From: Picochlorum sp. 'celeri'
Lineage: Eukaryota; Chlorophyta; Trebouxiophyceae
Assembly: GCA_010909725.1 (NCBI GenBank)
Contig: JAACMV010000022.1
Location: forward strand, 744,001-808,000
Reading direction: 5' to 3'
Length of the DNA: 64,000 nt
Both the position numbers and the translations under genes were made by a program. The notes beneath the pieces were generated by a model. The model had not been told where the DNA came from, made no database searches, and saw nothing but the letters and a program-made list of their open reading frames with translations. Shown piece by piece: positions 43,455 through 54,165 of the stretch (its first letter is position 1; each line of letters begins with the position of its first letter).

Positions 43455-43605
43455 TTACATCAATGTAATTTATCCTGCTGCAGGAATTGGGAATCGCGTT
43501 TGTGGTTTACAGTAACTAATGGTCCATTAGTAATAGAATCTTAGTCCTGACTAAGATTGTAATTGCACTTCGTTATAACGAAATCGATCTACTCAATCTA
43601 GATTG
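43455..43605. repeat. Cluster of six perfect palindromes upstream of the receptor gene
   Basis: 43455-43468 (6-bp arms, CA loop), 43473-43485 (6-bp arms, 1-nt centre), 43515-43531 (8-bp arms, 1-nt centre), 43537-43558 (10-bp arms, CT loop), 43569-43582 (TTCGTTATAACGAA) and 43594-43605 (CAATCTAGATTG). The last ends 46 bp before the ATG of the next gene. Confidence 0.9.
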
Positions 43606-43651
43606 CCCCTGATAGACCCGTAAGTTATTATTTCTCGTTGTGGGCGCACAG

Positions 43652-44923
43652 ATGGCGAGCGACATTTTCAAAGTGTGTACTCTGGATTTGAAACCCATGT
43701 CCAGTTGCACAGTAAACGAAACGACTCCTTCCAGTTTTTCTGGTTTGAGTATCGAAATGTTTCGCTCGAGCTCTGGAGCAGCAATGGGTTGGAAAGAAGG
43801 CACCGATTATCAGTTTGAATGTCTAGGTATGGATACTCAGGATGTAATTGACCAAGAGTTGCTGCCGGTGAGTGGTTCATGCGATGCCTTTGTAGCAGCA
43901 ACTACCATCACATCAAACAGGGTAGAAAATGGAGTTTCTTTTGCCTATCCTTACTGGTCATCTAGTTTGGCAATCATCTCTAGGGCTTCGGTGAAACCAT
44001 ACGAGGGCTGGGGCTGGATCCAGCCATTCACATGGGACTTGTGGTTGGCAATACTTATCACAATTATTTCTCTTCCACTCTTGCTGCTCGCATTCGAGCT
44101 TTTGTCTCACAGGAAAAGTCTTCAGGTAAATGAAATGCGGATTGGGTACATGGAATCTCACTGGCATACGTTCTGGCTGATGATGCATGGAAAGTTTGTT
44201 GATGTGAGAAGCACACCAGCCCGTATTCCCGTAATTGTGACTGCTTTTATCGCAATGATTTTGGGGGCTTCTTATACCGCTAATCTTGCAGCATTTCTAA
44301 CTTTAAGGGATCTTGGTGCTGTGAATTCTGTGTATGGATTGGCTGGAAAAGCTGTGGGAACAGATGTAGTGTATAGAGAGCAATTGCTGAGGAGGTTTGG
44401 GATAGCAACAATACCCTCGAATATAGCAAGCCAGGAAGAATTGATCCCACAAATGGATCTTATTGCACGAGGCTCATTGATCGCGTTTGTTATCGATGCT
44501 GAACTGGCCCAAATCACTGTAGCGACGTATCCAGGGTGTGCCATTCAAATGGCATCAGATTCTATAGAGCCGTTCGAGTATGGCTTAGCTTTCAGTCCAA
44601 ACATCAACGAAAGCGTCGTGCATTCCTTCTCCCTGGCTATCATGCAGATGTTGGAAGACGGAGAAATGAAGGGTATAGCAGATAGATTCTTGTTTGTTGA
44701 TTCAGCATGCCTCAGCCGTTCATCCCAGTCTGGCGACCCTCTCAAGATTTCTTTCCAAGAGGTATACGGCCTATGGATTATGCTTGGAGCCTCCCTCGGT
44801 TTAGGTGCTATTTTACTGATATTCGTAAGACGATTCAATCATGGTAGGAAAAGTTGGGACGACTCGATGACCACAATCTTCAGCCCCAGTGCGTCAAAGC
44901 ATGGTCTGAATCCAGGAGACTAG
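43652..44923 (+). CDS. Ionotropic glutamate receptor-like channel without amino-terminal domain
   Basis: About 423 aa. Ligand-binding lobe S1 covers residues 1-115; M1 is around WLAILITIISLPLLLLAFEL. A pore-loop region with HWHTFWLMMHG follows, then M3 with the diagnostic SYTANLAAFLT and lobe S2. A final helix, WIMLGASLGLGAILLIF, has a short basic tail. This is the minimal iGluR layout, lacking the large amino-terminal domain of plant GLRs and animal receptors. No signal peptide is visible after the ATG at 43652. The upstream GCGCACAG could be an intron acceptor, so a leader exon may be missing. Ligand and ion selectivity cannot be read here. Confidence 0.82.
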   Translation: MASDIFKVCTLDLKPMSSCTVNETTPSSFSGLSIEMFRSSSGAAMGWKEGTDYQFECLGMDTQDVIDQELLPVSGSCDAFVAATTITSNRVENGVSFAYPYWSSSLAIISRASVKPYEGWGWIQPFTWDLWLAILITIISLPLLLLAFELLSHRKSLQVNEMRIGYMESHWHTFWLMMHGKFVDVRSTPARIPVIVTAFIAMILGASYTANLAAFLTLRDLGAVNSVYGLAGKAVGTDVVYREQLLRRFGIATIPSNIASQEELIPQMDLIARGSLIAFVIDAELAQITVATYPGCAIQMASDSIEPFEYGLAFSPNINESVVHSFSLAIMQMLEDGEMKGIADRFLFVDSACLSRSSQSGDPLKISFQEVYGLWIMLGASLGLGAILLIFVRRFNHGRKSWDDSMTTIFSPSASKHGLNPGD

Positions 44924-45696
44924 GTAGGACCCATCTTCAGTTGACAAGGAATCAATTTTCAGCGTACTGTGCAGATGATACATCATGTATCTAAACGTAA
45001 TCAAGCCAATTGGTAATATTAACTGGCAAGCAACGTATCTGAAACCTCAGTTGGTCACCATTGCAGTGCTGAGGGGAGTATTAAGGAGTTAGGATGCCTT
45101 TCCTGATCCCTCAATACTAACTTTTGAAAATGAAATTGAAAGACTAGACCGCGTATCGGTTACATTACGCTTACGCACTTGGAGGATTGGTTAGGTGACT
45201 CAAATGTGGTCAAAGATTGATATGCTGAAGCATATTTGCCATGATTCTGCCAGAGAAGGCCTCCATTTGTTTTGAAAATGTATTCTAGATGCAATAAGTA
45301 ATCATCTGTGTCATTCAGAGAAGGCATCAGGTAAGGGATTGACCAAGTGGCCAGCAAATGCCATGCTTTGGGTTGTTATAGACAGCAAGAAGAGGATGGT
45401 CACAGACATTTTTGAGGTCATTGATGGGGGGCGAATCTTTTTTGATGCACGTGCGACTGGCTCCAACAAATGCGACAATGGACGTTAAGGAATCCGAATG
45501 CCAGAGTTATCAGTCTGTGTATGATCCCACTACCATCACATGTCACGTTGCCTGGCCATTGAGACTGACGAGGATAGTTTTTATTTCGGCACACAGCCAT
45601 TCGCTCTGCTTTTGGATATTTCTAGAATGATTTGTTTTACTTTCACTCGCTGAGCATGTTCAAATTTTCTAATTGCCAATGGCAAAACTGCATTGT
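44924..45696. other. Spacer, no gene seen
   Basis: 773 bp between the receptor-like gene and the stop of the aldo/keto reductase. Only short open frames without motifs. Confidence 0.5.
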
Positions 45697-46797
45697 CTAC
45701 GGGGTAGGGTTTGGATATGTGGCATGTATTGAATCAATTTCTGCCAAAATATCCTTCTCAAGTGGGCCATCATCCCAAGAATCGGCCAAAAGTCTCAATT
45801 GACTCGTACTAGATGCTCCAATCACCGTCGATGTCACTTGTGGATGAGACATGACAAACCTTAAAGCAAGCGACACTGGATGCATCCCGCATTGCTGCGC
45901 TAGTGCAACATATGCGGCTACTGCTTTGTACACATTTGGCTTTGGCCCGTACCTCGACTCTGCTTCGGCATACCGCCCCTTGAACTTCACGAGACGTGCC
46001 TCTGGGTCCGCACTCGTACCATGATCATCATACTTTCCAGACAAGAGGCCCATGGCCAGGGGAGAGTATGCCATTAGGCCCACACCTTCCATGGCACAGA
46101 CTTCAGCCAGCCCACCAGATGTAAATGTCCGACACAGTAGACTGTAAGCGTTTTGAATCACACTAGGTCGTACGCCACCAGGTATAGAATCACAAAGAGA
46201 AGAAAATTTTGCAACCCCATACGCTGTTTCATTACTCAACCCAAAGTGTATAATCTTTCCCTGGGCATGCAACGAATTCAAAGCCTCAATTTGTTCTTCA
46301 AACGGACAAAACTCATACACATTAGAAATATCATATTCAGACTCTCCAAACATGGGCACATATCTGTCCGGCCAATGAAGCAGCAGCAAGTCAATATAGT
46401 CTGTCCCCAACCTCCTCAAGGACCCCTCCACACCAGCAATGATGTTGGGCCCATCTAACCTCAGCGGCCCGCCTCGTATCCATGTCATACTTCCTGGACC
46501 TGCAACTTTGGTTGATATCATGAGTCCAGATCTATCCTTTCCTCTCATCCACTCCCCAATACACGCCTCTGATGCCCCTTGAGTCTCAGCTTTCTGGGGA
46601 ACAGGATACATTTCAGCCGTATCGAATGAGCGTATGCCCAACTCCAATGCAAGATCAAGCTGTTCTTTTGCCTCTCGACGACCGATCGTGTCCCCAAACA
46701 TCATCGTCCCCAAACACAATTGAGAAGACGAAGGAAGCACCCTGGCCCTTACAGTGGGTCGCCTACTCTGCACCGTCCTCGTGACAGACACCTTCAT
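45697..46797 (-). CDS. Aldo/keto reductase, Tas-like
   Basis: A 366-aa TIM-barrel NAD(P)H oxidoreductase. The catalytic tetrad is visible: Asp and Tyr in FDTAEMYP, Lys in ISTKVAG and His in LLLLHWPDR. The cofactor-binding C-terminal motif is TVIGASSTSQL. LCLGTMMFGD near residue 30 and the loop with MFGESEYDISN resemble bacterial Tas-type reductases. A short basic leader (residues 1-20) may target an organelle. Substrate unknown. It diverges from the HIT-family gene over 267 bp. Confidence 0.92.
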   Translation of the reverse strand: MKVSVTRTVQSRRPTVRARVLPSSSQLCLGTMMFGDTIGRREAKEQLDLALELGIRSFDTAEMYPVPQKAETQGASEACIGEWMRGKDRSGLMISTKVAGPGSMTWIRGGPLRLDGPNIIAGVEGSLRRLGTDYIDLLLLHWPDRYVPMFGESEYDISNVYEFCPFEEQIEALNSLHAQGKIIHFGLSNETAYGVAKFSSLCDSIPGGVRPSVIQNAYSLLCRTFTSGGLAEVCAMEGVGLMAYSPLAMGLLSGKYDDHGTSADPEARLVKFKGRYAEAESRYGPKPNVYKAVAAYVALAQQCGMHPVSLALRFVMSHPQVTSTVIGASSTSQLRLLADSWDDGPLEKDILAEIDSIHATYPNPTP

Positions 46798-47064
46798 CCC
46801 ACTCTATCACGAATCCTCTGCTCAGATATAGATCATGAGTAGCGCATTCGAATACATCCAAGTCTGTTCATGCCTGGTATTCCCGAAACCCGATGAAAAA
46901 AACATGTAAAAAAAGTGACTGGAATGAAGACCATGCTTTCGATCAAAACCAATCTCGGATGAATCCACACTGATGCTGCCACCTTTGTCTTGAGAAAATC
47001 GTATTAATTAGCAGTTCAGATTAGGATTCAATTCAAAGATCGAGGGTTACTCGCCTTGATTGGA

Positions 47065-47796
<732 letters not shown>

Positions 47797-47829
47797 AAGA
47801 TTATTATTTTTTTACATGTAACGCACGTG

Positions 47830-50219
47830 TCATCGTCGCCGTAATCGGAACTCAAAGACGGGAGGTTTTTCTTGTCCCAGGTTTGGCATCTCTGCAGAAG
47901 ATTGAGAAGGAGATGACTCTGACTCTGAATCTGTACATGCATCCACATGATCAACTCCTAAAAGTCCTGGAATAGGGAAATCGCCTCCACTTGGGAAGAC
48001 CAGATTTTTAGAAAAGGCTAATTTCATGCGGGCTTCAATCCATGCACTTGCTCGTGATGCATGGTATGCATATTTGAACACTCGATCTCCAATCTGAGGT
48101 TTTGCGTCTATTTGAAGCTTTGGAGGGGATAAAAAGGACCAAAACAGGCGATCTCCTGGGGGTGGAGGCATCCAAATGCACATGGGTCCTTCAATATGTG
48201 AAAAGGTCAATTTTACTCGTAGAGGTATCCTGCACACGACAAGGTATGTTGGAATACATACATGCACAAGCGTCAAGATTATATAGTATCGTACTTTGAT
48301 ATATGCGCCGCTGTGGAATCAGCGAATTGGCGTAATCGTTGGGCTGCACCTTGACGGAATGAGTCAAAGCTTGTCAAGGGAGACCGACTGGTCTTGGGAG
48401 TAGTACTCGCATCATCCTCTTCTTCTGTGGATGATGGGGCATTCTGATGAATTCCAGAAACATTTCGTAGCAAGTCAATCTCTTCTGGTCCGTTATTATT
48501 CCAGTAGCTTTCTTCCATGTTCTCTGGTTTCTGTTCCCTCTTCCCTTCAATGGCATCAAATGCCTTGTCTAATGTCCCCCAGCCTCGTGCATCTCGGATA
48601 TCCACCTTGCATTCAATTGTGATGGAAAATGAACCTTGATATTTCATATCAAATATCAGTTGAGGCATGATACTGCTCGAAGGGGACGGCAGGCTTGAAA
48701 AGTTGGCCACTGAGGGTGCTGAATGACCTGGATCTACTTGGATGACATTCAATGACTGCACATAATCTGGTGTATGCATTCGATTAAGCTGATTTTGTAC
48801 CCTTGCCTGTATCATATCCGAAAACCATGTATTTCGAACCAGGTCAAAGCATGCACGTAGCAAGACATCGTTGACAAAGAAATCTGGGCTATAGAGTGGG
48901 GGCAATGAGGCAGGCCAGTGTTTCCTACCACTCGTCTCTGCCGACTCTTGTCCGTCTTCTGTCTCAATACTCTTGTCTCCATTCATCTCTTTGCGCTTTT
49001 TGACTGGTGAGGAGAATGGGCTTGGCTGAGCAGAGTGTGCAGAATTGCTGCCACTTGGAGCATCATGTCCCTCAGAAATAGCACCACCTCTCGCCGCGTT
49101 CCTCCGCGATCTTCCAAGCACTTTACTATGCATCCATCTATCTTCTATAAAACTATCTAAACTAGACATGTTCCCCGACTGGGGATTCTCAACTGTCATC
49201 TCACGACGAGAGTTCGCTCCAGACTTGTTGGAATTTCTCCAGGGCCTCCATCTCCTCCGCCTCCCTTGTGCTGATTCAGAAGGCAACGAACTCATCATCA
49301 CATCCTCTTCAATTGTACTCTCCGCTACATACGGTATCAGCGGCCCCGATGCCCTCATCATGGCACAGTAGTCGAGATACATATCCTGAACATCCTGATA
49401 TGCATTGCCATCTGCAGGATTCGTCCAATACCGGATGGCACTGATCCATTGCATTTTCGCTGCCGGATCGTTCGCAAACAAATAAAAACCATGTTCGCCA
49501 TCCATCAACAACCAGCTTTCATGCCGAATAAGCAGTGGAGCCCGCCGCAGAAAATCACTCCTGCCTTGCAGAGAATCCCTCACAATATCCACACAGCAAC
49601 CCTCCAAAGGAATCCCGAATTTATCCTCATCCATTTGTACAAAATTATGGCTTGTTTTACCGCGCTTATTTTTATCCTTCTGTCGCGAGAGCTCCAAAGG
49701 TGTCAACACGAGTGTGCCCTGGTCAATATCAGCATACCATATTCGAAATGGTCTCATCACAGGAGGCCAATCAAGAACGGCATCAGATCTCTTCCATTTA
49801 GACATTGGAACAGTGAACACAATGCCTTGAAAACGACCTCGATGCGAGATTGCATGGGGCATTGTCAAAGATTGCTGTGTCACATCAACACCATCCTCTC
49901 TTCTTGCCTTGCCCTTCCACACATCAAAACCCACACCTGGTTCCCTTCTCTGAGGTTTTGATACCATGTATACAAGAAAAAAACCAATTGCAAGCATCGT
50001 AAAGGCGCCCATCAGGAACCCTACGCCGAGGACAAGGGGCATAAAAGCAAAAGCTTTCCCAAAAAGCAGTTTCTTTGGCATTGCACTAAAAAAGACATTA
50101 GGCAGTATACCCAAAACATATCCGATTCCAAGGACACCTAAACCTATTTTTATACTCCCAAAACCTTCATTCTTGCCCCATGGGGACGATATCATCCCCA
50201 CCGTGTTCTCACCAGCCAT
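47830..50219 (-). CDS. TEX2/NVJ2-like PH-SMP lipid-transfer protein
   Basis: Two exons, 48295-50219 and 47830-48229 (65-nt intron, phase 2), encode about 774 aa. Two hydrophobic hairpin helices lie at residues ~25-85 (GVLGIGYVLGILPNVFF and LGVGFLMGAFTMLAIGFFLVY). A PH-like domain follows (residues ~165-270, ending MQWISAIRYW), then a disordered Ser-rich linker. An SMP domain follows (FVNDVLLRACFDLVRNTWF, then VKLTFSHIEGPMCIW and the closing KLAFSKNLVFP). SMP proteins ferry lipids at ER contact sites. The organisation matches TEX2 and yeast Nvj2. Splicing is needed to complete the SMP domain. Confidence 0.87.
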
Positions 50220-50541
50220 GCAGCGTGATCCGCTCTAGAGAGACAGAATGGAGGCCTAATCCATCTATTGCGCATATATAACAATGATATATCTCTATTA
50301 ATACTTTTTCTAACGTCAGTATGGCGATAAAATGGCCATAAGGCGAGTTCATCTTCCGTATTCCTTAGATAGATGTATAAAATATTCCTGAAAAGAGTCA
50401 GGACACTGGCGTAAAAACAAATCCTACGACGCTTCACCTGTTATTTAAATCTGATAACAGTGCTATGAAGATGAAATAGATGATGATTGGTGAATATAGA
50501 GCGATGGGGTTGAGGAAACAAGACCAAGGCAGGCCAAAAGA
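50220..50541. other. Divergent promoter region
   Basis: 322 bp between two divergent start codons; no gene seen. Confidence 0.5.
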
Positions 50542-52824
50542 ATGACCCCAGCAATTGCGGGGAGGACTCCCAGACCGTCTGGTCCATTCGACCCGCCGAT
50601 TGGGAGGAAAACAAGCATAATAGTGTTGAAAAAAGTACAATATGAAGGGAAGGATGACGTTAGAATCGTGACATCGCTGTCTACGCAGTCCTCAACAGAG
50701 GTGTTTGAAATAGACTCTGAGCATGGGGTGCTCCGATTTGCATCCGAAAGCGTCTTTACTGATGAGGCATCAGCGCTGTCAGCGCTAGAGAAGCAAGGGT
50801 TTCAGATTCAAACGGGCATTCGAGGAAGCGCGCTGCTTGGATTTGTGTCCACGGAGACAGTTGCAGGGGTGTTGGTTGCTGTTCAAACCATGCCCAAGGT
50901 GACGTTGCCAGGTGGTCATATATTGCACCTGGTGACTGATGCACAGTGGGTTGTGGTGAATTATAAAAACTTTAATGGTATACATCCGAGCGTTTTGGCA
51001 GCGGAGCAAGATTTTTGGAGGTTATTGCAGCAGAATAATGTGTCTGGGACCCACTATTTTTGTGAGAGTGTTGATGTGTCTAGGCCGTTTCCGAGTGATT
51101 ACGCCTCATTTCATCCGGATCAGGAATTTGTATGGAACTCTTGGTTATCCAAGCCGTTCAGGGATTTGGGTTTGCCGCGACACTGTCCTTGTTTATTACA
51201 AGGAGCTGTGGAGAGTGCTGATCAGGTCCATGTAAATGGGGAGCGGTATACAATAACAACAATATCAAGGAGAAGTAGAAGGCATCCGGGGACACGATAT
51301 CTTGCCAGAGGTTTGAATCAGTATGCTGGTCCTGGAAATGAAATTGAAGTCGAGTCTATTGTTTGGAAGAGTGCCGAGGGAAAATGTGTTGATTGGTGCC
51401 GGGTGTTCTGGAGGAGAGGGACTGTTCCTATATGGTGGGGTGTAGAAATTCAACCTCTGAATAAAGGTTTACATGCAGAGGTGTATGTTAGGGAGGAGAA
51501 GACGTACGTTGGGTCGTTGACATATTTCAAAAGTTTGTTAGGAAGGGCTGCCCATGAATCTCATGGTGGCCATGCGGAAGGAAAAGATACATTGAATTCG
51601 TATTTGAGTTCAAGTGAATCACAAGAGGCAGTCACATGCATCAACTTGCTACATTGCAATCCTAAGAAGGCTGCGGAATTATTGTTGTCATCTCACTTTC
51701 AAGAAGGCATGCGTCATGTGAAGGAACGGCTTGGTTCTCATGGTGGATCATCGTTACGGCTTTTGAATTTTGACTGGCACGGAACAATGGCTTGTTTGAC
51801 CGAAGAGAAGGGTGTTGAAGCATTTTGGCATTTTATCGAGCAACCAGTTAAAGCTGTAGGGTTTGCTGCTGGATCCATGAGGTCAAGGGATGCCGTCACA
51901 GATTGCCAGGATGAATCACTGTGGGGCGACCATTGGAAAATGTGTTGGACACGGAGGCAAAAGGGGTTACTTCGTTTTAATTGTGCGGATTCCTTGGATA
52001 GAACCAATGCTGCGTCATGCTTTGCCATTCTTCCAGTATTGCAAGAGTCGCTCCGACATTTGGGCATTCAATTGGATATGGTTGACCAATCAGCTGAAAA
52101 CAGTAAACTCCAAGCGCTTCCTCCAGGATGGGAAGTTCGTGAACATGAGGGAAGGCCATTGTATATCGATCATAACACGAAGAAAACGCAGTGGGAACGA
52201 CCAAGTATGCCACAGAGCAGCCCAAAGGCTACTCCCTGGCAATTCTTTACCTACTCGTTGGGCGATGTCCGATCGAGGTTGTATCCAGATGTCATAAACG
52301 ATTATATTACAATGTTTAGAAAGCATGGTGATGTTCATAGCGAACTATACACTGGATCTGCCGCCATGCACAGCCATATTCTAGGTGTTGTCCTACCAAA
52401 TGACACACGCAGCTATGGATCAGCATCAAGTGTGGGAAAACTACAGAATCTAAAAGTTGCGGTACAGAGAAGGTGGAACAATACAGTATCTGACGCCCCA
52501 CGACAGCAATCGATAGAAATGTTTCTAGGACTGAATATATCCAGGCACTGCCCTGGGCTGTCCATGAGCTGCCTTGATGGCACACATGATGATGCAGTAT
52601 TCCAAAGCATTGTCGTTGCTGAGGATGAAAATGAGCTTGCCGAGTCGAAAACAATATCAAATTTGGGAGAAGAACTAAGAGCGTTGGGTTTAAAATCGAT
52701 CAAAAAGCATGATGGGCGACTCGCTTTGGAAGAAGATGTAGAGGATGCAAATCCAAAGGATCCCCTTGGGCTTTTCACAGAGTCTCCACCACCGCCACCG
52801 CCACCACCACCAGATTTATTATAA
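50542..52824 (+). CDS. SAC-domain phosphoinositide phosphatase with inserted WW domain (SAC9-like)
   Basis: A 760-aa single-exon gene. The SAC domain spans most of the protein, with catalytic RFNCADSLDRTNAAS (Cx5R-T/S) near residue 485. A WW domain (LPPGWEVREHEGRPLYIDHN) follows within the domain at about residues 527-560. A WW domain inside SAC is the mark of plant SAC9, which acts on PI(4,5)P2. Plant SAC9 is about 1,630 aa; this protein lacks the long C-terminal half and ends with nine prolines and DLL. Either the lineage has a short form, or the rest was lost. Confidence 0.88.
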   Translation: MTPAIAGRTPRPSGPFDPPIGRKTSIIVLKKVQYEGKDDVRIVTSLSTQSSTEVFEIDSEHGVLRFASESVFTDEASALSALEKQGFQIQTGIRGSALLGFVSTETVAGVLVAVQTMPKVTLPGGHILHLVTDAQWVVVNYKNFNGIHPSVLAAEQDFWRLLQQNNVSGTHYFCESVDVSRPFPSDYASFHPDQEFVWNSWLSKPFRDLGLPRHCPCLLQGAVESADQVHVNGERYTITTISRRSRRHPGTRYLARGLNQYAGPGNEIEVESIVWKSAEGKCVDWCRVFWRRGTVPIWWGVEIQPLNKGLHAEVYVREEKTYVGSLTYFKSLLGRAAHESHGGHAEGKDTLNSYLSSSESQEAVTCINLLHCNPKKAAELLLSSHFQEGMRHVKERLGSHGGSSLRLLNFDWHGTMACLTEEKGVEAFWHFIEQPVKAVGFAAGSMRSRDAVTDCQDESLWGDHWKMCWTRRQKGLLRFNCADSLDRTNAASCFAILPVLQESLRHLGIQLDMVDQSAENSKLQALPPGWEVREHEGRPLYIDHNTKKTQWERPSMPQSSPKATPWQFFTYSLGDVRSRLYPDVINDYITMFRKHGDVHSELYTGSAAMHSHILGVVLPNDTRSYGSASSVGKLQNLKVAVQRRWNNTVSDAPRQQSIEMFLGLNISRHCPGLSMSCLDGTHDDAVFQSIVVAEDENELAESKTISNLGEELRALGLKSIKKHDGRLALEEDVEDANPKDPLGLFTESPPPPPPPPPDLL

Positions 52825-52847
52825 TGGTGTTTTAAAAACAGATGACA

Positions 52848-53918
52848 TTATACACTGGACACGCGATGAATCTCGAGGGCATCAGCCTCTGCAGACTGCC
52901 CTGCAACAGGAGAATACAAAACAGTGTGCTCCTCATCTCCTTCGTGCAACGCGGTTTTCGCATTCCCTGTCCTCGAGTATAGCACTATTCCAGAGCAAAC
53001 AAAACCAAACGACACAGTAAAGATGACAACCTCAGTCACGGTGACTTCAAACAAGAGTATTCGAATCAACAGAATATACAAGTCTGACGACAACAGCCCT
53101 ATGTTCAACAGGGTCGACCCCCCTTGCTGTAGTACAAAAGGAATTGTAGAGTAAAAGACAAACATGGCCAAAGCAAAGCCCACAATATACGCAACGAGAA
53201 TTGCACTCCAATCAGAAGAAATAACAATCTTTAGCTCCAAAGCAAGAAATTGAATCCCACTGATCAACGAGCCCCACAAGCCAAGATTTGCCAGCAACGT
53301 CTTCCAATGAATATCTCTCAGGAATGATTCCTGCAACACATTGGCAGCACCATACAGAGAAGCTCCAATCAACACAAGGCAATCCCCAAACAAGGAATGC
53401 TCATGAGATGCTGCATCTCCATTCGAATCAGAAATTATCAACAAGCTTAAACCTCCGATACAGAGACAAACTCCAATTCCATGCCCCATTTTGTACGTTG
53501 CCAATCCCAATACTTTGGTAAGAATCACAGCAACTGGAATGGAAAACTGATCAAGCAGTGCCACACTCGTCATACTCGTCTTTTGAAACGCCATCACAAC
53601 GAGATAATTTGCTTCAACATCCATCAATGCAAGAATAGCGTACTTCCACCACTCGTAGGATGATTCTTCATTCGATGTGTCGGTAAAGAAGAATTTGTAG
53701 ACAACAAACAGGAGCAGATATGTACAGCAAGACAACAGAGCTGGGCAGTACACCGACGAACTCGACAAGATTGCAGCACATGTTGATGTGACAGCAATCA
53801 ATATACTCAATAATTGAGATAGAAGGATGGCTCTGACCTGCGTTGACATGTCTGTTGCATGTCCCTCAGTGGGTACCCACCAAACGCTTCTATAGAACGA
53901 TAAGAGATTCCAGCTCAC
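52848..53918 (-). CDS. SLC35F-like (DUF914) multi-pass transporter
   Basis: A 356-aa protein with about ten hydrophobic helices, in the drug/metabolite transporter superfamily. The blocks ALMDVEANYLVVMAFQ and TSMTSVALLDQFSIPVAV are typical of SLC35F1/F2 (DUF914). YGAANVLQESFL and VEVTVTEVV-like segments lie in the second half. The cargo of this family is mostly unknown, and a solute carrier of the secretory or plasma membrane is inferred. It ends 23 bp from the SAC gene stop and diverges from the VASt gene across 247 bp. Confidence 0.85.
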   Translation of the reverse strand: MSWNLLSFYRSVWWVPTEGHATDMSTQVRAILLSQLLSILIAVTSTCAAILSSSSVYCPALLSCCTYLLLFVVYKFFFTDTSNEESSYEWWKYAILALMDVEANYLVVMAFQKTSMTSVALLDQFSIPVAVILTKVLGLATYKMGHGIGVCLCIGGLSLLIISDSNGDAASHEHSLFGDCLVLIGASLYGAANVLQESFLRDIHWKTLLANLGLWGSLISGIQFLALELKIVISSDWSAILVAYIVGFALAMFVFYSTIPFVLQQGGSTLLNIGLLSSDLYILLIRILLFEVTVTEVVIFTVSFGFVCSGIVLYSRTGNAKTALHEGDEEHTVLYSPVAGQSAEADALEIHRVSSV

Positions 53919-54165
53919 CCATTGCTAGTAATAATATTGGAAAGTTTAAAGTAAGCAGATACAATTGATATAGCAATAAGGATGAGAAAGCTCAAGAGAC
54001 ATGTCCACCTCTCCGTAAATAAACATTTGAAACAGTCAAAGGGTGTATCGCAGGTATCCAATTCGGGCCATTCTGATAAAAAATCGTCATAATTATCACA
54101 AATACATTGATGCATACATAGAACCCTTGGAAATTTTGGGATTCTGAGGAAAACGAGGTATCGTC

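Larger units (their letters stand above)
42130..43651. other. 1.5-kb gene-free, palindrome-rich region
   Basis: No convincing gene on either strand; short open frames at 42387-42924 (minus) lack motifs. From 42946 on the region is studded with perfect short palindromes (listed separately). An 8-bp inverted pair, 43179-43186 with 43218-43225, encloses a 31-nt loop. Confidence 0.6.
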
